The notes: generated from the letters alone by a model not told the origin. 64,000 bases of DNA from Cenococcum geophilum 1.58 (GCA_001692895.1 KV748205.1:930001-994000); one strand, 5' to 3'; shown: positions 1-11,525, numbered from the stretch's first letter. A program made the numbers and translations.

Positions 1-480
1 CAATATCTAGTACTATTAGCTTTGCCGCCTTAAAGAGACCCAGGTTAGATACCTCCTATACCTCTAATACCTGCTATAGGTTTAATAGTAGAGGCTATAA
101 TAATATAGCTTATAAATACCTGTATAAGTGCTTAAAGTGTAGTAAAGATTATACTGTATTATCTAAAGCTTGCGCCTAGGAATAGCAAGGCAAACCTTAT
201 AAAGTAGGGTTTAGCCTAATAATAATACTAACTTTAATTATATGCCTAGGACCTAGGCCTAATACGTTATTATTATTCTCTACCTTTATAGAGGCAAAGG
301 CTCTCTACTACTCTCTATCGCCCCTAAGGATCTTAGCGTGGCACTCCCTTCTATCTAACTACCTGGGTAATTTACCAGCCACCTTAGTAGGTATCCTAAC
401 CTATAGCTATAAGATAGGAGCTAAGTTTATCTCTACCCTAAGATCTTATAAAAACCATAACTCCTCTTAAGATAACGCCG
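1..480 (+). pseudogene. Gag C-terminal remnant with CCHC-like zinc finger (YR retroelement 1)
   Basis: At 72-173 a single frame gives a Cys/His-rich stretch (TCYRFNSRGY, then KCLKCSKDYTVLSKAC). It resembles the finger in the Gag of the second YR element (GKCNLGKDCKFLYTYSKCGG, about 58283-58365). One expected His is Tyr, as RIP would give. The following 300 bases read through with stops as a poorly conserved linker into the RT. The N-terminal part of Gag is outside the window. Product: nucleic-acid-binding structural protein of the retroelement particle. Confidence 0.6.
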
Positions 481-1654
481 ACCTTATCTCTAAGAAGATA
501 ATATTAGACCTTAAAAAAGGACATATTAGAATCGCAATAGGGCCTATTATAGTCTTACCTCTTAGCCTAGTACTAAAATCGGATAGAGTATACCGCTAAA
601 TTCACGATCTCTTCTTTCTACTAGCATCTTTAGTTAATAACGCAATCCTAAAAGAATATAGAGCACTAGTATATACTACAGTTACTGCTATTTAAGCCTA
701 TGTTATTTCTACAGGTTATAGATATCTGCTGCTTAAAAGAGATATCAAAGACGCGTTTTATATAGTCCCCCTATCTTATAGGGCAAGAACATTAATAGGC
801 TTCTCCTAGAAAGGTATTACCTACTAGAAATACTGCCTATCCTTTAGTCTTTAAACTGCGCTGCTTATATTTAACCTCTTCGCGGAAGGCCTATACTAGA
901 TACTCTATTTATAACTGCCTTATAAGGTAGAACACTACCTAAATAACTTTATCTTTATTCTTACTAACCCGAATAACTTAGTGGCTATTACCTAGACTTA
1001 TATCTCTATTACTAACTCCCTAGGTATCCCTTAAAATAGCTCTAAAGATATAGTAGGAACTATTATTAAAGTTTTGGAATATATTATTAACACCATATAA
1101 ATATAAACGCAATTATTACTACAGAAATAATTATGTGCTATTAAGAAAGTCATTACCGCACTCTAATACGGCTTATTATTGTTCCTTTAAGCCTAGTAGC
1201 TTACAGGCTACCTTATATAGTACGCCCATATAATTAGACTTAGTTAATCTTACTTTAAATCCCTTTAGATCTTTATTACTACTTAACTAAAGACTCTAGT
1301 AAATAAGTATAAACCTAGGCGATTCAGCACTAAGTTATAAAGTAACTTATATATCTGGCTTAACCTACTTACTACGAGTAATAGGGTATTATTCTTTAAT
1401 AACGTTAAGCGTACCTATATTTATCTCTTTACTAACACCTCTACCTAATTTAGGTTTAGCGGCTTTTACTTTTTTAAGGAACTTAAATATAAGGATAACT
1501 AGTAGTGGTATACAGCCAATCTCTCTTAATCTTAGGCGTTTAGTATATTACTTAAGCCCAGTTAATAAGTAGACTATATTAATCCAAAAGAGATACATAC
1601 TATTGCTTATGTATTTAATTTATAGTCTACTAACTAGTAGTATAGCGCGCTATC
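481..1654 (+). pseudogene. Reverse transcriptase and N-terminal RNase H of YR retroelement 1
   Basis: Read through stops, the + strand gives the DIRS-group RT signature: LLLKRDIKDAF at about 732-758, FNLFAEGLY near 870-895 (the FNLFAE block typical of DIRS/Ngaro RT), and the catalytic box as YLNN at 936-947 where YLDD is expected (both Asp codons changed GAT/GAC to AAT/AAC). RNase H follows with LFTNTST (expected LFTDAST) near 1425. The frame stops at 1654 because an LTR element is inserted there. It resumes at 8649 after one copy of the 5-bp TSD. Confidence 0.8.
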
Positions 1655-1841
1655 TATCATAGTGCTGTAATGAAGTAGACTAAATAACTACGTTGTGGTA
1701 TAAAGAGGAGAAGAGGGTGGAAATGGGGTATTGTATATAAATAGTAGGGCCGGCTGCTAAGGTACTAGTGGTGGACTAGCCAATAGTAGGAAATAGTATG
1801 AGATAGTATAAAACAGTATACGTTAGGTCAGTGCTGTAATA
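1655..1841 (-). repeat. LTR (3') of chromovirus 1
   Basis: 187 bp, begins TATCATAGTG and ends GCTGTAATA. The partner at 8457-8643 begins TGTTACAGTG and ends GCCATAACA. Most differences are C/T or G/A transitions, as expected from RIP after insertion. Confidence 0.9.
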
Positions 1842-1947
1842 GTACTTCTCTCCCCTAGATGGTTTGGTCCTTAAACTAAATAGATAACTCTAAAATAGGC
1901 AGCGTTTAGGGTCGCCTGTTTTTTACCATAAAGATATTAGTTCCGCT

Positions 1948-2036
1948 TACCGCCCTTAACTAAGCTAATAGTGATTTTCTATGCCGGGTATAAAAAATCT
2001 TAATTGGTTAGTTTAGTAAGTAAGGTCGGTAGAACT
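1948..2036. repeat. Shared palindromic module, copy 1 (3' non-coding part of chromovirus 1)
   Basis: Imperfect palindrome with arms AAGCTAATAGTGATTTTCTA and TATAAAAAATCTTAATTGGT around a GGG centre, preceded by TTACCGCCCTTAA. Related copies lie at 9971-10080, 11526-11586 and 27429-27533, each in the 3' non-coding part of a different retroelement. Confidence 0.75.
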
Positions 2037-2199
2037 CTATACTGCTACCCAAATTAATCTATATGGCGTTTTTTAGCAAGAATCTGGCTAATTAGATAAC
2101 TTTAACCGCTAGTTAAAGTTTTATAATATCTTAACCACCATAAATTTTAATACGGTAGTCGGCCACGACCTTAGCGTAACTTTTCCTTATTTTATGCCC

Positions 2200-5100
2200 A
2201 GTCTGGGGGTCTTAGCTTCTTAGGGTGTTGCTTAAAAAAGCGCTATACAGCCTATTTATAACCCTTTAGGTTTTCTTCTAGCTACTAGGTTATATTCTTA
2301 TAATATTTCCATTTAATCTTATAAGTTAGGCCTTAGGGGTCTTTATTATATATATTAAGGATTTTCTTAAACTCCTATTTGTTTTCTATATTACTATTAT
2401 TATCTCTCTCTACTACTCGTCCTTGTATATTGCGGCGTTCTATAGTATTAATATTTACTTAGCCTAGGATTTCTTTAGTAGCCTAGAGGCGGACCTTGGA
2501 TATATAGAAGGATTTATTTACTCGGATGTGGTCTGGGAGGTCTACTATAACTGCCCCTTAGTATACTATAAGTACGGGATATAGGCCGTCCTATTTATTG
2601 TCCTATTTCTTTTTAGGTCTATTTATTTTTATATTTTCTAAGCTAACTATAACTATATCGCCTTCGTAGAATAACGCGCTCTTATCCCTATAGGTATTAG
2701 TATTATCTTTATAGCGTTACTATGAAATTTGGGCTAGGGCCTTAAGCTATATTAATATTTGCTTAAAGCGGTTGGCTACAGAGTCTGCGCGGAAGAACTC
2801 CTTCTTTACTTGTGCTAATAGTATTAGTAAGTAGGGGCTAGTAGGCTTAATTCCAAGGCAAGGGTTAAAGCTATAGTTTATAAAAAATAGGGAGATGCCT
2901 ATGCTCTCGTTAACTTAGTTATTTATAGCAAACTTAGTAAGCGGTAGGTAGTTAACCTAGTTGTCCTATATAAAGCTAATAAAAGCACAGAGGTACTTAT
3001 TTATAGCAGCGTTAATAATTTTAGTTTAGCCGTCTATTTCTAGGTGCTAGGCTAAGCTTAGTTTTAGGGTTATCTTAAGGCGTTTACTTAGTCGTTGCTA
3101 GAAGTTGCTGATAAATTATATACCGTAATTGGAGATAATTATACTTAGTGCACCGTAAAGCTTATATACGTTATTAATAAAGCCGTTAACTAGCTCCTCT
3201 ATTAAGAGTCCTATTACTAGAATAAGGTGTTATATTTTAGTTAGGCGGTTTATAATAATAAGGATATATTTATATGCTTTACCGTAGTATTAGCATACCG
3301 GCAGCGTTGTAATATAGTTAATTAAAATATTGGTTTATAGGCAAGTGGGTAGTTCTAGTAGCTTTAGGAAATTAGGCGGGGTAGAATAGGGGGTTTTAGT
3401 ACGAAAGTATAGGGCATAGTTTTTAATAAAGGTAGCCGTAAATTAGGAGATTCCTAGCCACCAGTATATTTGGTTTAAGAGGTTAAGGGTTTTAACCCGG
3501 CTAGGGTAACTAGTAGGGCCGCTACTATAAGAGCGATAAATAACTTCTAGGTGGAGGTCTAGGGTATTAGGGATAAAGAGGCGTTAGTGAAAGTAGATCT
3601 GTCTATTAATAATACTATATTCTAACTTATTATAATAGAGTAATTTCCTAATCTTCTTTAGCTAACGGCGAGCTTTCTAATTATGTAGGGCTGCTACTAT
3701 ATCTCTTATAAGTTTATTCTCCTAGTATTCTAACTAGATTAACTTATCTAGTAACTTTTTAGCTATTTTGGGGTCTAAAGCGGCTATAAACTCTACATTA
3801 TTAGAGTTATAGGACTTGTATAGCAATTCTTCTAAAATTATAGGGTTAATTTTCTGGGGCGGTATAATGACTTAGGCTCGGTAGTGGAGGCGTTTATTAT
3901 TAGTGTCCTTAGGCCTTATTCCTAGTAGCCGGCTTAGGGTATTAGGGAGCGTGGCTTTGCTGCTAGGTCTATATATAATTATAAAGTTAAACTATAAAAG
4001 GAACTCTGCCTACTAAACTTAGCGTTAATTTAGCTACTTAGTAGTTATAAATATCTGGAGGTTTTTATAGTTAGTAATAATTTTAAACGGCTCCTTAGTC
4101 CCTTATAGCTTAGGACGCTATTCCTCTAAAGCCTTAATAATAGCTAAGAGTTCTTTATTGTAGATCTTGTAGTTATACTCTAGCGTAAAGTGCTTTACGG
4201 AGAAAAATGTAACCAGTCTTAATTTACCATTGTCATTGTACTAGGAAAGGACTCCGCTAGAAGCCTAATTTAATACATCTATCTCTGCTACTATCTTCTT
4301 TATATAGTTATAGTATACTAGTACTAGTGCTGAGGTAAAGGCTCCCTTAAGGGCCTTAAATAATTTAGCTTATTTTAGTCCCTATAGCCATCTAATATCC
4401 TTCTTTAGGAGTTTTGTTATAGGTGTAGCGATAGTAAAGTAGCCTTAGATAAATTATTGGTAGAAGTTCGCGAAGCTAAGAAATTGTTATAGTTCTTTAA
4501 TTAATATTGGGTTCTTCTATTTCTATAAGGCCTGTACCTTCTTAGGGTCTATAGTTATGCTATTAGTTAAAATAATTAAGCCGAGGTATTTTATTTTAGT
4601 AGAGTAGAACTCGGACTTATTAATATTAATCTAAAGTCCAGCATTACTAAGTCTTCGGATAATTTCATTTATATACTTAGTATGCTTAGTACGTGTTTTA
4701 GAAAAGATAAGGACGTTATTAAGGTAGGCAGTATAGTAGTTATTAAGGGTATTATATAAAATATAATTAATATAGTTTTAGAACGTGGCGGGTGCGTTAT
4801 AGAGGCTAAATGGTATAACTAGTATTTTATAGAGTCCGAACCGGGTAATAAATGCTATAAGCCACTTATAGCCCTCCGCAATCTAGATTCGGTTAAACGC
4901 AGCGATTATATTAAGTTTAGTAAAGTACTTAGTACTATAAAGTGCGTTAAGTATCTTACGGATTAGTAGTAGTGGGTACTAATTCTTAATAGTAACTATA
5001 TTTAGGCCTCGGTAGTCGTAATAGATTTATATACCGCTACCGGGCTTAGTAGTAAGGAGGAGTGGTACGGTAGCTAGTAAGGTTAATTTACGGATAAAAC

Positions 5101-5700
5101 CCTTATCTAGCATCTTATTAATTTACTTTTTTATACACCTAAGTTTAACAGATAAGAGTAGTCTGTTTTTATAGTATAGGGCCTAATTTCTGGGGATAAT
5201 CTTAATTTTATAGTCCTATGGTTAGTAAGGGGGCAGCTTATCTACATTCTTAGGGAGAAAGTGCTTAATATATTCGCGGAACTCCTTTAGTAAGCGTTAT
5301 AAAATATCTTCTTAGGTTAATCCTGGTTTATTTTTTAGGAATTTTTTAATATTAGTGTTGACTATTTTCCGGCGTAGAGACTTAGGCTTAGTTTTTAGGT
5401 TTGTTTTAAGGAAATTATAAAAATAAGGGGGTAGCGCTTTACGGGCTTCTTCTATTATATAGTCACCCTCTACTAGCTAACGGAAAGACTTTTCTAACAG
5501 GTTTAGTACTTCTATTAGGCCTATAGGCAGCTCTTTAAGTAGCTATTAGTATTCTTCTTATTTAACTAGTTCTACTAGCTCCGCTATATAAATCCTTATT
5601 ACCTTTACGCCTTTTTGTTTATAGAACTAGGTAAAATTAACGGCATAAGTGCATCTAATATTGTCCAGTTTAGGGCGTGTTTGGTTCTCTGGTGCTACGG
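2200..5700 (-). pseudogene. Pol of chromovirus 1: RT, RNase H, integrase, chromodomain
   Basis: On the minus strand, read through stops: an RT block containing DYRGLN and VTIKN*YP (about 5025-4960); RNase H with SSGVLSQYND and YNKELLAII (about 4280-4130); integrase core with LSIIISNYGI and HLEIDGQTKIIN (about 3200-3000); and a C-terminal chromodomain with LTYKIKWKYY followed by QLEENLKGYK (about 2335-2240), matching the family pattern YKVKWKGY...W.PEENL. In this family pol copies RNA into DNA and integrates it, and the chromodomain is thought to direct insertion to heterochromatin. Many TAA/TAG stops at Gln/Trp positions make it nonfunctional. Confidence 0.85.
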
Positions 5701-8300
5701 CTAGGCTAGCACGGCTTAGTTAGCCCTAGGGGGCGAAAACGCGGCGGCGGCCCTATATAGTATACGTGGGAGACGGATATAAGATTAGGCGTTACGGGGG
5801 GGAGGTTTTAATTACTCTGGTTTTAGTTTTAGCTATAACGCCTTTAGCTATTATACGCGCGGTTATATATACGTATAGCAAATGACTTAGAGTTAGGTAT
5901 CTTATTAGCTGGCCTAGGTTAAGCGGGTGTATATAAGGGACTTATAGTTCTGGCGGTGTTTATATTCTTAGGGGCAAGGCGGTATTTTTTAGGGGTAGGG
6001 TGGTGGTCTAGTCTTCCAGAATCTCTGTTTTGTTTACTATATATATTAGCTCACTAATATTAGGTACCTCTTTTACTATTAGCTAATAGTATCTAAGCGT
6101 TGGCCGTGCAATACGTCCGTATAGTGCTACTTAGTTATAATTAGGGATGTGCTATAGGAGACAGTTATAGGTATAGTAATTGGAGTTAAACTTAAGCCCT
6201 AGAACGGGGAAGTTTATGCTTAGGTTATGCTTTTTAAGCCAGGGCATTCTAAGAATTACTAGTGTTAAGGGTAATAACTTTATAATATAGAAAAGCATAG
6301 ATTCTATATAGTGGCCGATTATTATTTTTGCTATAAAGTAATAGGTAATAAAGCTGGATTGGAGTCCGTTAGTAAGGCGGAGTGGTTTTAGGACTAAGAG
6401 TCTTTTTATTATAATATTATGCTTCTTTATAAGCGAGTCTTCGTCTATAAACGCTAGTGCTGTACTACCACTATTAATAAGGCTTACTGTTTCGATAAGA
6501 ACTTCTAAAAGTAGGTTACGCAGTAAGGAGAGGTAAGTCTAAATAAGGATAGAATTTTTATTATTATTTACTATTTTAAGATTAAATAGCAGCTAGCTTA
6601 GAATAAGGTTTAACTAATCTAATAGTATAGATCTAATCCTTTTATCCTTCTCCCCGTATAGTTCTAACCCTTAGAGGTAACTTAGTCTAAGGGTTAGCCT
6701 TTTAATAGCTGCGTTATAGGGCTTGGCTAGTAGCTGTGGTCTTAGCTAGTATATCCTAACGTATTAGTCTCTAACGGTGTATATATGCTAGGGGGTACTT
6801 CACCAATAACATGGCCGGTCTTACGGTTGGTAGTAATACGGAGTACTTATCTATAGTTTACGTACGGGACCATTAGCTAGGGCTGCGTTAGGGAAGGGAA
6901 TTATAGGAGTGGGTTTCTATATCTGAACCCACGTCCTCGTCCGCGGTTACCGCCTTAATTACTATCCCCTCTATTAAAGAATCCGCTGCGGCTAGAGGGG
7001 GGTTAGCGTAGTGGTATTAAAAGGGGATTTAGGTTTTACTAGGGGTTATAAGCATCTTTTTAGTAGCTAGGTTGGCTACACGTTATATAAAGTCTATTAT
7101 TTATATAATATCTTTAAACGTTATTAGGGAGGCTATTACTACTACTATCGAACTTAACGGCGTCTAGGTCTATTAGGTTATTCTATAGTAATATAGGTTA
7201 ATAGCCGCTAGCGGCACTTAGCTTAGCGGTGTTTAACTTAGTATAGTAAATATAGTTCTATAGGTTATAAGCGAACACATCTATCTGCTTACTCCAGCCT
7301 TTATAGTTAGTATCGCCGATCTTACGGCTAAGGGTAAGGGCTAGGTCCTTTATCTTAGAGGAAATATTCTTCTTAAGCAAATCCACTTTTTATTCCTTAG
7401 TTTTATTTACTTTAATTATTAACTTATTAAGCTCTGCTTTCTAGGACTAGTAGTTATACTTACCTTAGCTTAAGGTATCCAACTTATTTTTAGCCGCTTA
7501 GGTTATATCTATAGTCTTATAGTGTCCTCTTATATATATAAACATAGACTCTTAGTTAGAAAAGGTCCATTTACTTAGGTCGTTCGGGTATATACATAGC
7601 GTATTAAGGCCATGTTTAATATAGTTATAAGCCTTATCTATTAGTATGTCTAATATATAGAGGATTTTGTTTATTAGGGTCTTAAAGCACTTTATATCCC
7701 TTTAGAAAACGCCTTAGATTTTTATTTCCTATATTTTAAATTTTTCTTACTTTTTAATTAGTGATCCCTTGCTATTAAATGGGGTTAAATTTTTTGCTTT
7801 ACGCTTTTTTCTACGGGGCTTAGTTAAGAGAGGGGAGCTAGTAGTAGGGTTCTTGTTAGTAATAGTCTTAGTAAGTATAGTAATCTAGGAGCTTAAGTTT
7901 TGTATAGTCTTAGTGTATATAAGGGCTTACTATTCATATTACTTAATATATAGTTTAAGTGTCTTAAGGGAGTTAATTCTATATTAAGCTTTTTTAAGTT
8001 AGGACTTTATAGCTTAGCCTTTGCTATAGACGGCTTAAAGGCCGTTCTTAATACTGGTTAAGAAAGCTGCATATATAGAGAGTTGCTGAAAGGTTCCTGC
8101 CATATTAAGGTCCTTTAGGTATTTAGGACTGTTCCTAATCACCCAGGCGATATTAGTATAGGAGGTGTTAAGGAGGCGGGCGAGCGCTTCGCGAGGGTTC
8201 GTCGGCGGGACGTCGTCTATATTATAGTCGCCTATTCTAGAGGATCTGGGTAAGGTAATCGGAATCTTATAAGGCTAACTATGATACTAAGGTTGCTAAG
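5701..8300 (-). other. Presumed Gag and protease region of chromovirus 1, not resolved
   Basis: Position between the 5' LTR and the RT is where Gag and protease should lie. Minus-strand translation gives protein-like stretches (for example VIKAVTADEDVGSDI near 6980-6930), but no confident zinc knuckle or protease DSG/DTG motif was found, and frames change often. Called from position only. Confidence 0.4.
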
Positions 8301-8456
8301 ACTGTACTAAGGTTATGCTAAGACTGTGCTGAGATTGTCTAGGACTATAGTATGGTGTTATCGGTTGCGCTAGGTCGCGATTATACTGGGAAAATAAAGA
8401 TAGTAGACTGGGAAAAATAAAGATCGCGATAGGGTGTAATTAGAGATACCATAAAC

Positions 8457-8643
8457 TGTTACAGTGCTGCAATAAAGTAGACTAAATAACTACGTTATGG
8501 TATAAAGAGGAGAAGAGGGTAAAAATAGGGTATTGTATATAAATAGTAGGGCCGGCTGCTAAGGTACTAGTGGTGGACTAGCTAATAGTAGGAAATAGTA
8601 CGAGATAGTATAAAACAGTATACGTTAGGTTAGTGCCATAACA
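8457..8643 (-). repeat. LTR (5') of chromovirus 1
   Basis: 187 bp, same length as the partner LTR, with canonical TG...CA ends (TGTT...AACA). Followed by the TSD copy CTATC at 8644-8648. Confidence 0.9.
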
Positions 8644-8648
8644 CTATC

Positions 8649-8890
8649 TATTTACACTAATAGTATAGTAGTTTACTAGGGTATTAAAAAAACTATTATC
8701 TATAGCGTAGCAAATAAATCGCTCCGTAAGATTATACTAGCTACTATAGCTTACGATATTATAATATCCGCGAAGTAAATCCTAGGTAATTTAAATAGCT
8801 TAGCTAATACACTATCTTAATTCTAGGCCGCGGCTATCTATTAATTCTACCCACACTAAACCCTTAATTTATTACTATTAAAGCTAATAA
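8649..8890 (+). pseudogene. C-terminal RNase H of YR retroelement 1, resumed after the insertion
   Basis: The frame broken at 1654 continues here with TNSTVVYQGIKK (expected TDSTAV.. of DIRS-type RNase H), SLRKIILATIAYDI and LNSLANTLSQF (expected LADxLSRF, about 8785-8820). Asp to Asn and Arg to Gln changes are RIP-type transitions. Confidence 0.75.
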
Positions 8891-8999
8891 GTTTTTAATA
8901 GGTGCTGTAAACCTAATAGACTACTTATAACCGCCTATAAACTTTAAAGATAATATTAACGCGCTATCTAACCTCTACACGCTCCTTCTCTAAAACAGC

Positions 9000-9935
9000 C
9001 TTATACCAGCAACCTATAGGAACTATTTCTTAGTAGTTAACAGCTAGGAGTTATACTGCGCACTTAAAGAAGTCTCCCCTTACCTAACTAAGCTGCGTAA
9101 ACTAGGCGAATAGATTGCCTACTACGTATTTGGTACCTCCTAGCTATAAATAGGCAGGCTTAAGGCCAAAACCTTATAAGCCTATATTTCCGCAATTCGC
9201 TTACGCCATGTAGATTACGGCATCTTAATTATAGCATTTAAGGATCCTATAGTACACTAATTACTCACCAAAGTAGCCGCTATCTCTCCCTTAGTAAAAA
9301 AGGATAAGTAACCTATTACTAGGGATATTCTAGCCTAGGTAGTAATACACGGCCCATCGCTACTAGATATTAATACTAATGCCGCATTTACCCTTACATT
9401 TGCTAGATTTTTATAAATAGGTAAGATTACGTATATTACGGCGGAGCTTAAGAACCAAACAACCTTCCTAGCAAAAAAGGCCACTTAACATAATATCACT
9501 TTTACGCCTAGTAGGATAACATTCCGCCTTAAATAGAGTAAAGCCAACAAGTAATACTAGGGCGTTAACGTCGCTATCGCGGCGATAAGCAGCCTATTAT
9601 ACCCAGTCGCTACTATAATAAAGCTATTTAATAGGGACCCTTAACCCCTTAACTCTCCCTTATTTAGTCTTAATAGTAAACCCTTTACCTCTTTAGGGGT
9701 TTATAAGATCCTTTCCTCCTATCTAGTAGCTACTAGAATTAACCTAAGTAGTTACTTAAACTATTCCTTCCGCTAGGGCGCTGTCCAGTTTACTAAAGAT
9801 TTAGGGTATTTACATTAGCAAATTCAGCAGCTAGGTTAGTAGTTATTAAAAGCCTTTTGCCTATATATTAGGACTAAAACCACTAACCTCTATCGCCTCA
9901 ACTCTTACTTTTAGCGTAGTGTACCGCTTTTAGCG
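9000..9935 (+). pseudogene. Tyrosine recombinase of YR retroelement 1
   Basis: Catalyses site-specific insertion of the circular cDNA in this class. Visible: KVAAISPLVKK and ITRDILA (about 9260-9340), TFARFL*IGKITY (about 9400-9440), and the catalytic HxxR region as YSFR*GAV (9761-9784), where the expected His is Tyr. QIQQLG at about 9820-9840 and LYIRTKTTNLYRL, with the presumed nucleophilic Tyr, close to the C-terminus. Homologous to the better-preserved recombinase at about 55560-56070. Loss of the catalytic His and the stops make it dead. Confidence 0.8.
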
Positions 9936-9970
9936 TAAGGATTATTATATAGTAGGTTAAGATATTAAGA

Positions 9971-10080
9971 GGGCCGTTAAGGCGCTAGTAGTAAGCGAGT
10001 TAATAGCAATTTTCTATACCGGGCATAGAAAATCCTAATTGGTTGGCTTATAACTTAGGGTTGGCAGAATATAGCAGAAT
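9971..10080. repeat. Shared palindromic module, copy 2 (3' of the recombinase of YR retroelement 1)
   Basis: Begins GGGCCGTTAAGGCGCTAGTA, then the arms GTTAATAGCAATTTTCTA and TAGAAAATCCTAATTGG around CCGGGC, then GGTTGGCAGAATATAGCAG. Over about 105 bases it aligns, in reverse complement, with 27429-27533 in an unrelated copia element. Confidence 0.8.
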
Positions 10081-10240
10081 ATAACAATATAGTAGAACTT
10101 GGCAGAATGCGATAATATAGCAGAATTTGGCAGAATGCGATAATATGGCAGAATTTGGCAGAATGTAATAAGGTGACAGAATTTGGCAGAATGCGATAAG
10201 GTAGTAGAATTTGGCAGAATATAGCAAAATATGGTAATGT
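10068..10240. repeat. 28-bp minisatellite built on GGCAGAAT
   Basis: About six degenerate tandem units of 28 bp, such as GCAGAATTTGGCAGAATGCG followed by ATAATATG. Each unit carries two GGCAGAAT heptamer-like cores. An open frame on the minus strand here is only the translation of this repeat. The same core flanks the palindromic module at 27429-27445 on the other strand. Confidence 0.85.
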
Positions 10241-10263
10241 CTTATTAGGCGTAGGAGCTTCGC

Positions 10264-10422
10264 TTAGGGACATCTGGCCACTTTAGGGCAAATCCTTAGC
10301 AGATTTAAGTGCTAGGAACTAGCAAAACTACTAAGAATTAGCCCTAGAGCGACCTTATAGCCCTACGCCTCCCAATTATATAAAAATTAAATATCCCCTT
10401 ACGTAACTGCGATAGATAGATA
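10264..10422 (+). repeat. B1 direct repeat of YR retroelement 1
   Basis: 159 bp (TTAGGGACATCTGGCC ... GCGATAGATAGATA), repeated with few transitions at 10686-10844. With the intervening A2 it forms the 3' split-direct-repeat end. Confidence 0.85.
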
Positions 10423-10685
10423 CTAGCGTCTATATATTACTTAGCAGTATCTACCTTAGTAACGCATAATACTAAGACCTCCTACAATATTCGCGAATAT
10501 CAAACGCAGTTACTATGTGGCTAATTCGCTTTCCCTACCCGCTATCCCTTATACTTAGTATACATTATATATAGATAGCGCTTTAAAGCAATTCTTTAGT
10601 AGGTACTAAGAACTAGTAAAACCACTAAGAGCCAGCCTTAATACGACTACTATAGTTAGATAGTTTTATAGCTATAGGCTTACGG
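10423..10685 (+). repeat. Presumed A2 segment of YR retroelement 1
   Basis: 263 bp between the two B repeats. By analogy with the complete element at 54846-59583 its partner A1 should be the 5' end of the element, left of this window. It also carries a diverged echo of part of B (TAGTAAAACCACTAAGAGCC near 10615). Confidence 0.55.
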
Positions 10686-10844
10686 TTAGGGATATCTGGC
10701 CGCTTTAGGGCAAATCCTTAGCAGATTTAAGTGCTAGGAACTAGCAAAACTGCTAAAAACTAGCCCTAGAGCGACCTTATAGCCCTACGCCTCCCAATTA
10801 TACAAAAATTAAATATCCCCTCATATAACTGCGATAGATAGATA
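10686..10844 (+). repeat. B2 direct repeat, 3' end of YR retroelement 1
   Basis: 159 bp, same length as B1. The similarity stops exactly after GATAGATAGATA, which sets the right end of the element. Confidence 0.85.
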
Positions 10845-11203
10845 GGTTATATTTATTAATAAAGGCCGTTACAAATCGGACTCTGCACCTATACGTGGTG
10901 ACGGCTACAAACCTAGGTCTTTAAAGTTCAGACCCAGAGCCAACGCAGAGACGTCGCACAATATGCGGGTAAGAGCTGGTGGTCGTTAAAATGTTATAGG
11001 GGGTGAAAAGTTTTCACATGGGATGGTGAGATCTCGAAAACCACTACTATGGTTCCCCCTTCAAAATAGACAACTACTGCTCCTAATCCGAGCCCACTTA
11101 TACAATCCCTTATGGATAGTACAGATTCCGACGTCCCTTAAACCCAAATAGAAAGCATCGACGACCTTACATCGATGGACGAGCGAACGGATCGAGCAGA
11201 TAT
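10845..11203. other. Little-mutated unassigned sequence, left flank of copia 1
   Basis: Clearly less TpA-rich than its neighbours. A + strand frame from an ATG at 11050 gives a Ser/Thr/Asp-rich 50-residue stretch with two TAA stops (MVPPSK, then SPLIQSLMDSTDSD). It can be continued at 16997 after removing copia 1, but no family was recognised. It may be the N-terminus of another Gag-like protein, or non-coding flank of the piggyBac-type element discussed at 34161. Confidence 0.4.
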
Positions 11204-11334
11204 TGTTAAAATGTAATGTATATGTTCAATTGCTTAATCCATCTATCTAGGAAAGGCTAGTGGCTATATAGTATAATATCGAGGAGGCTGGCTTTACCAG
11301 CCTCCTTACGCCACCAGAAGGCCGATTCTTAACA
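11204..11334 (-). repeat. LTR (3') of copia 1 with internal hairpin
   Basis: 131 bp, TGTTAAAATG ... TTCTTAACA. The hairpin AGGAGGCTGG / CCAGCCTCCT with a 5-base loop is at 11282-11306. Confidence 0.9.
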
Positions 11335-11525
11335 CTCCCGCTTAAACTAATAGTGTAAGAATAGACAGCTCCCGCTTGATCCTTTGTATAAGTTTTATAG
11401 ATAAATAAATAGTAAAAAGGGACTTCCCCTTTTAGGCCTCATTAAACCTTAAAAACTCTTTATAAGAAAAATAGGGAAAGAGTGCCTAAGGGAGGTCTCA
11501 TTTATGCCGTGGTACGTAATTGCAG

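Larger units (their letters stand above)
1655..8643 (-). mobile_element. Ty3/gypsy chromovirus 1, complete with LTRs
   Basis: Two 187-bp LTRs (1655-1841 and 8457-8643) flank about 6.6 kb, with a 5-bp TSD CTATC at 1650-1654 and 8644-8648. Minus orientation is shown by a polypyrimidine stretch just inside the left LTR (1842-1858), the complement of a polypurine tract, and by all pol motifs reading on the minus strand. Order on the minus strand: Gag/protease region, RT, RNase H, integrase, chromodomain. Inserted into the RNase H of YR retroelement 1, so it is younger than that element. RIP has introduced stops throughout. Confidence 0.9.
1..10844 (+). mobile_element. YR retroelement 1 (DIRS/Ngaro/PAT-like), 5' end outside window, split by a Ty3 insertion
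   Basis: A retroelement that encodes a tyrosine recombinase instead of a DDE integrase. Pieces in order: Gag zinc-finger remnant (72-173), reverse transcriptase (about 580-1110), RNase H (1318-1654, continued at 8649-8890), tyrosine recombinase (about 9000-9935), then a 3' block of two 159-bp direct repeats (B1 10264-10422, B2 10686-10844) around a 263-bp spacer that should be A2. This is the split direct repeat layout known for Ngaro and PAT elements. A1 would lie left of base 1. A chromovirus sits in the RNase H region (1655-8643). The gene order matches the second YR element at 54846-59583, which supports the assignment. Heavily RIP-mutated and not functional. Confidence 0.85.

Noticed and set aside
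5670-5690. TTAGGGCGTGTTTGGTT, resembling the PIF/Harbinger TIR at 50800
   Set aside because: No second terminus or TTA duplication found, and the stretch lies inside a frame that continues through the chromovirus 1 pol region, so the match is probably chance.
1650-8648. Reading the left chromovirus as part of the YR retroelement
   Set aside because: LTRs of equal length, TSD CTATC and opposite coding strand show it is a separate insertion.
10068-10240. Possible CRISPR-like array
   Set aside because: Contiguous degenerate tandem units without unique spacers, in a eukaryotic repeat context.
10055-10273. 72-codon open frame on the minus strand
   Set aside because: It is the translation of the 28-bp GGCAGAAT minisatellite.
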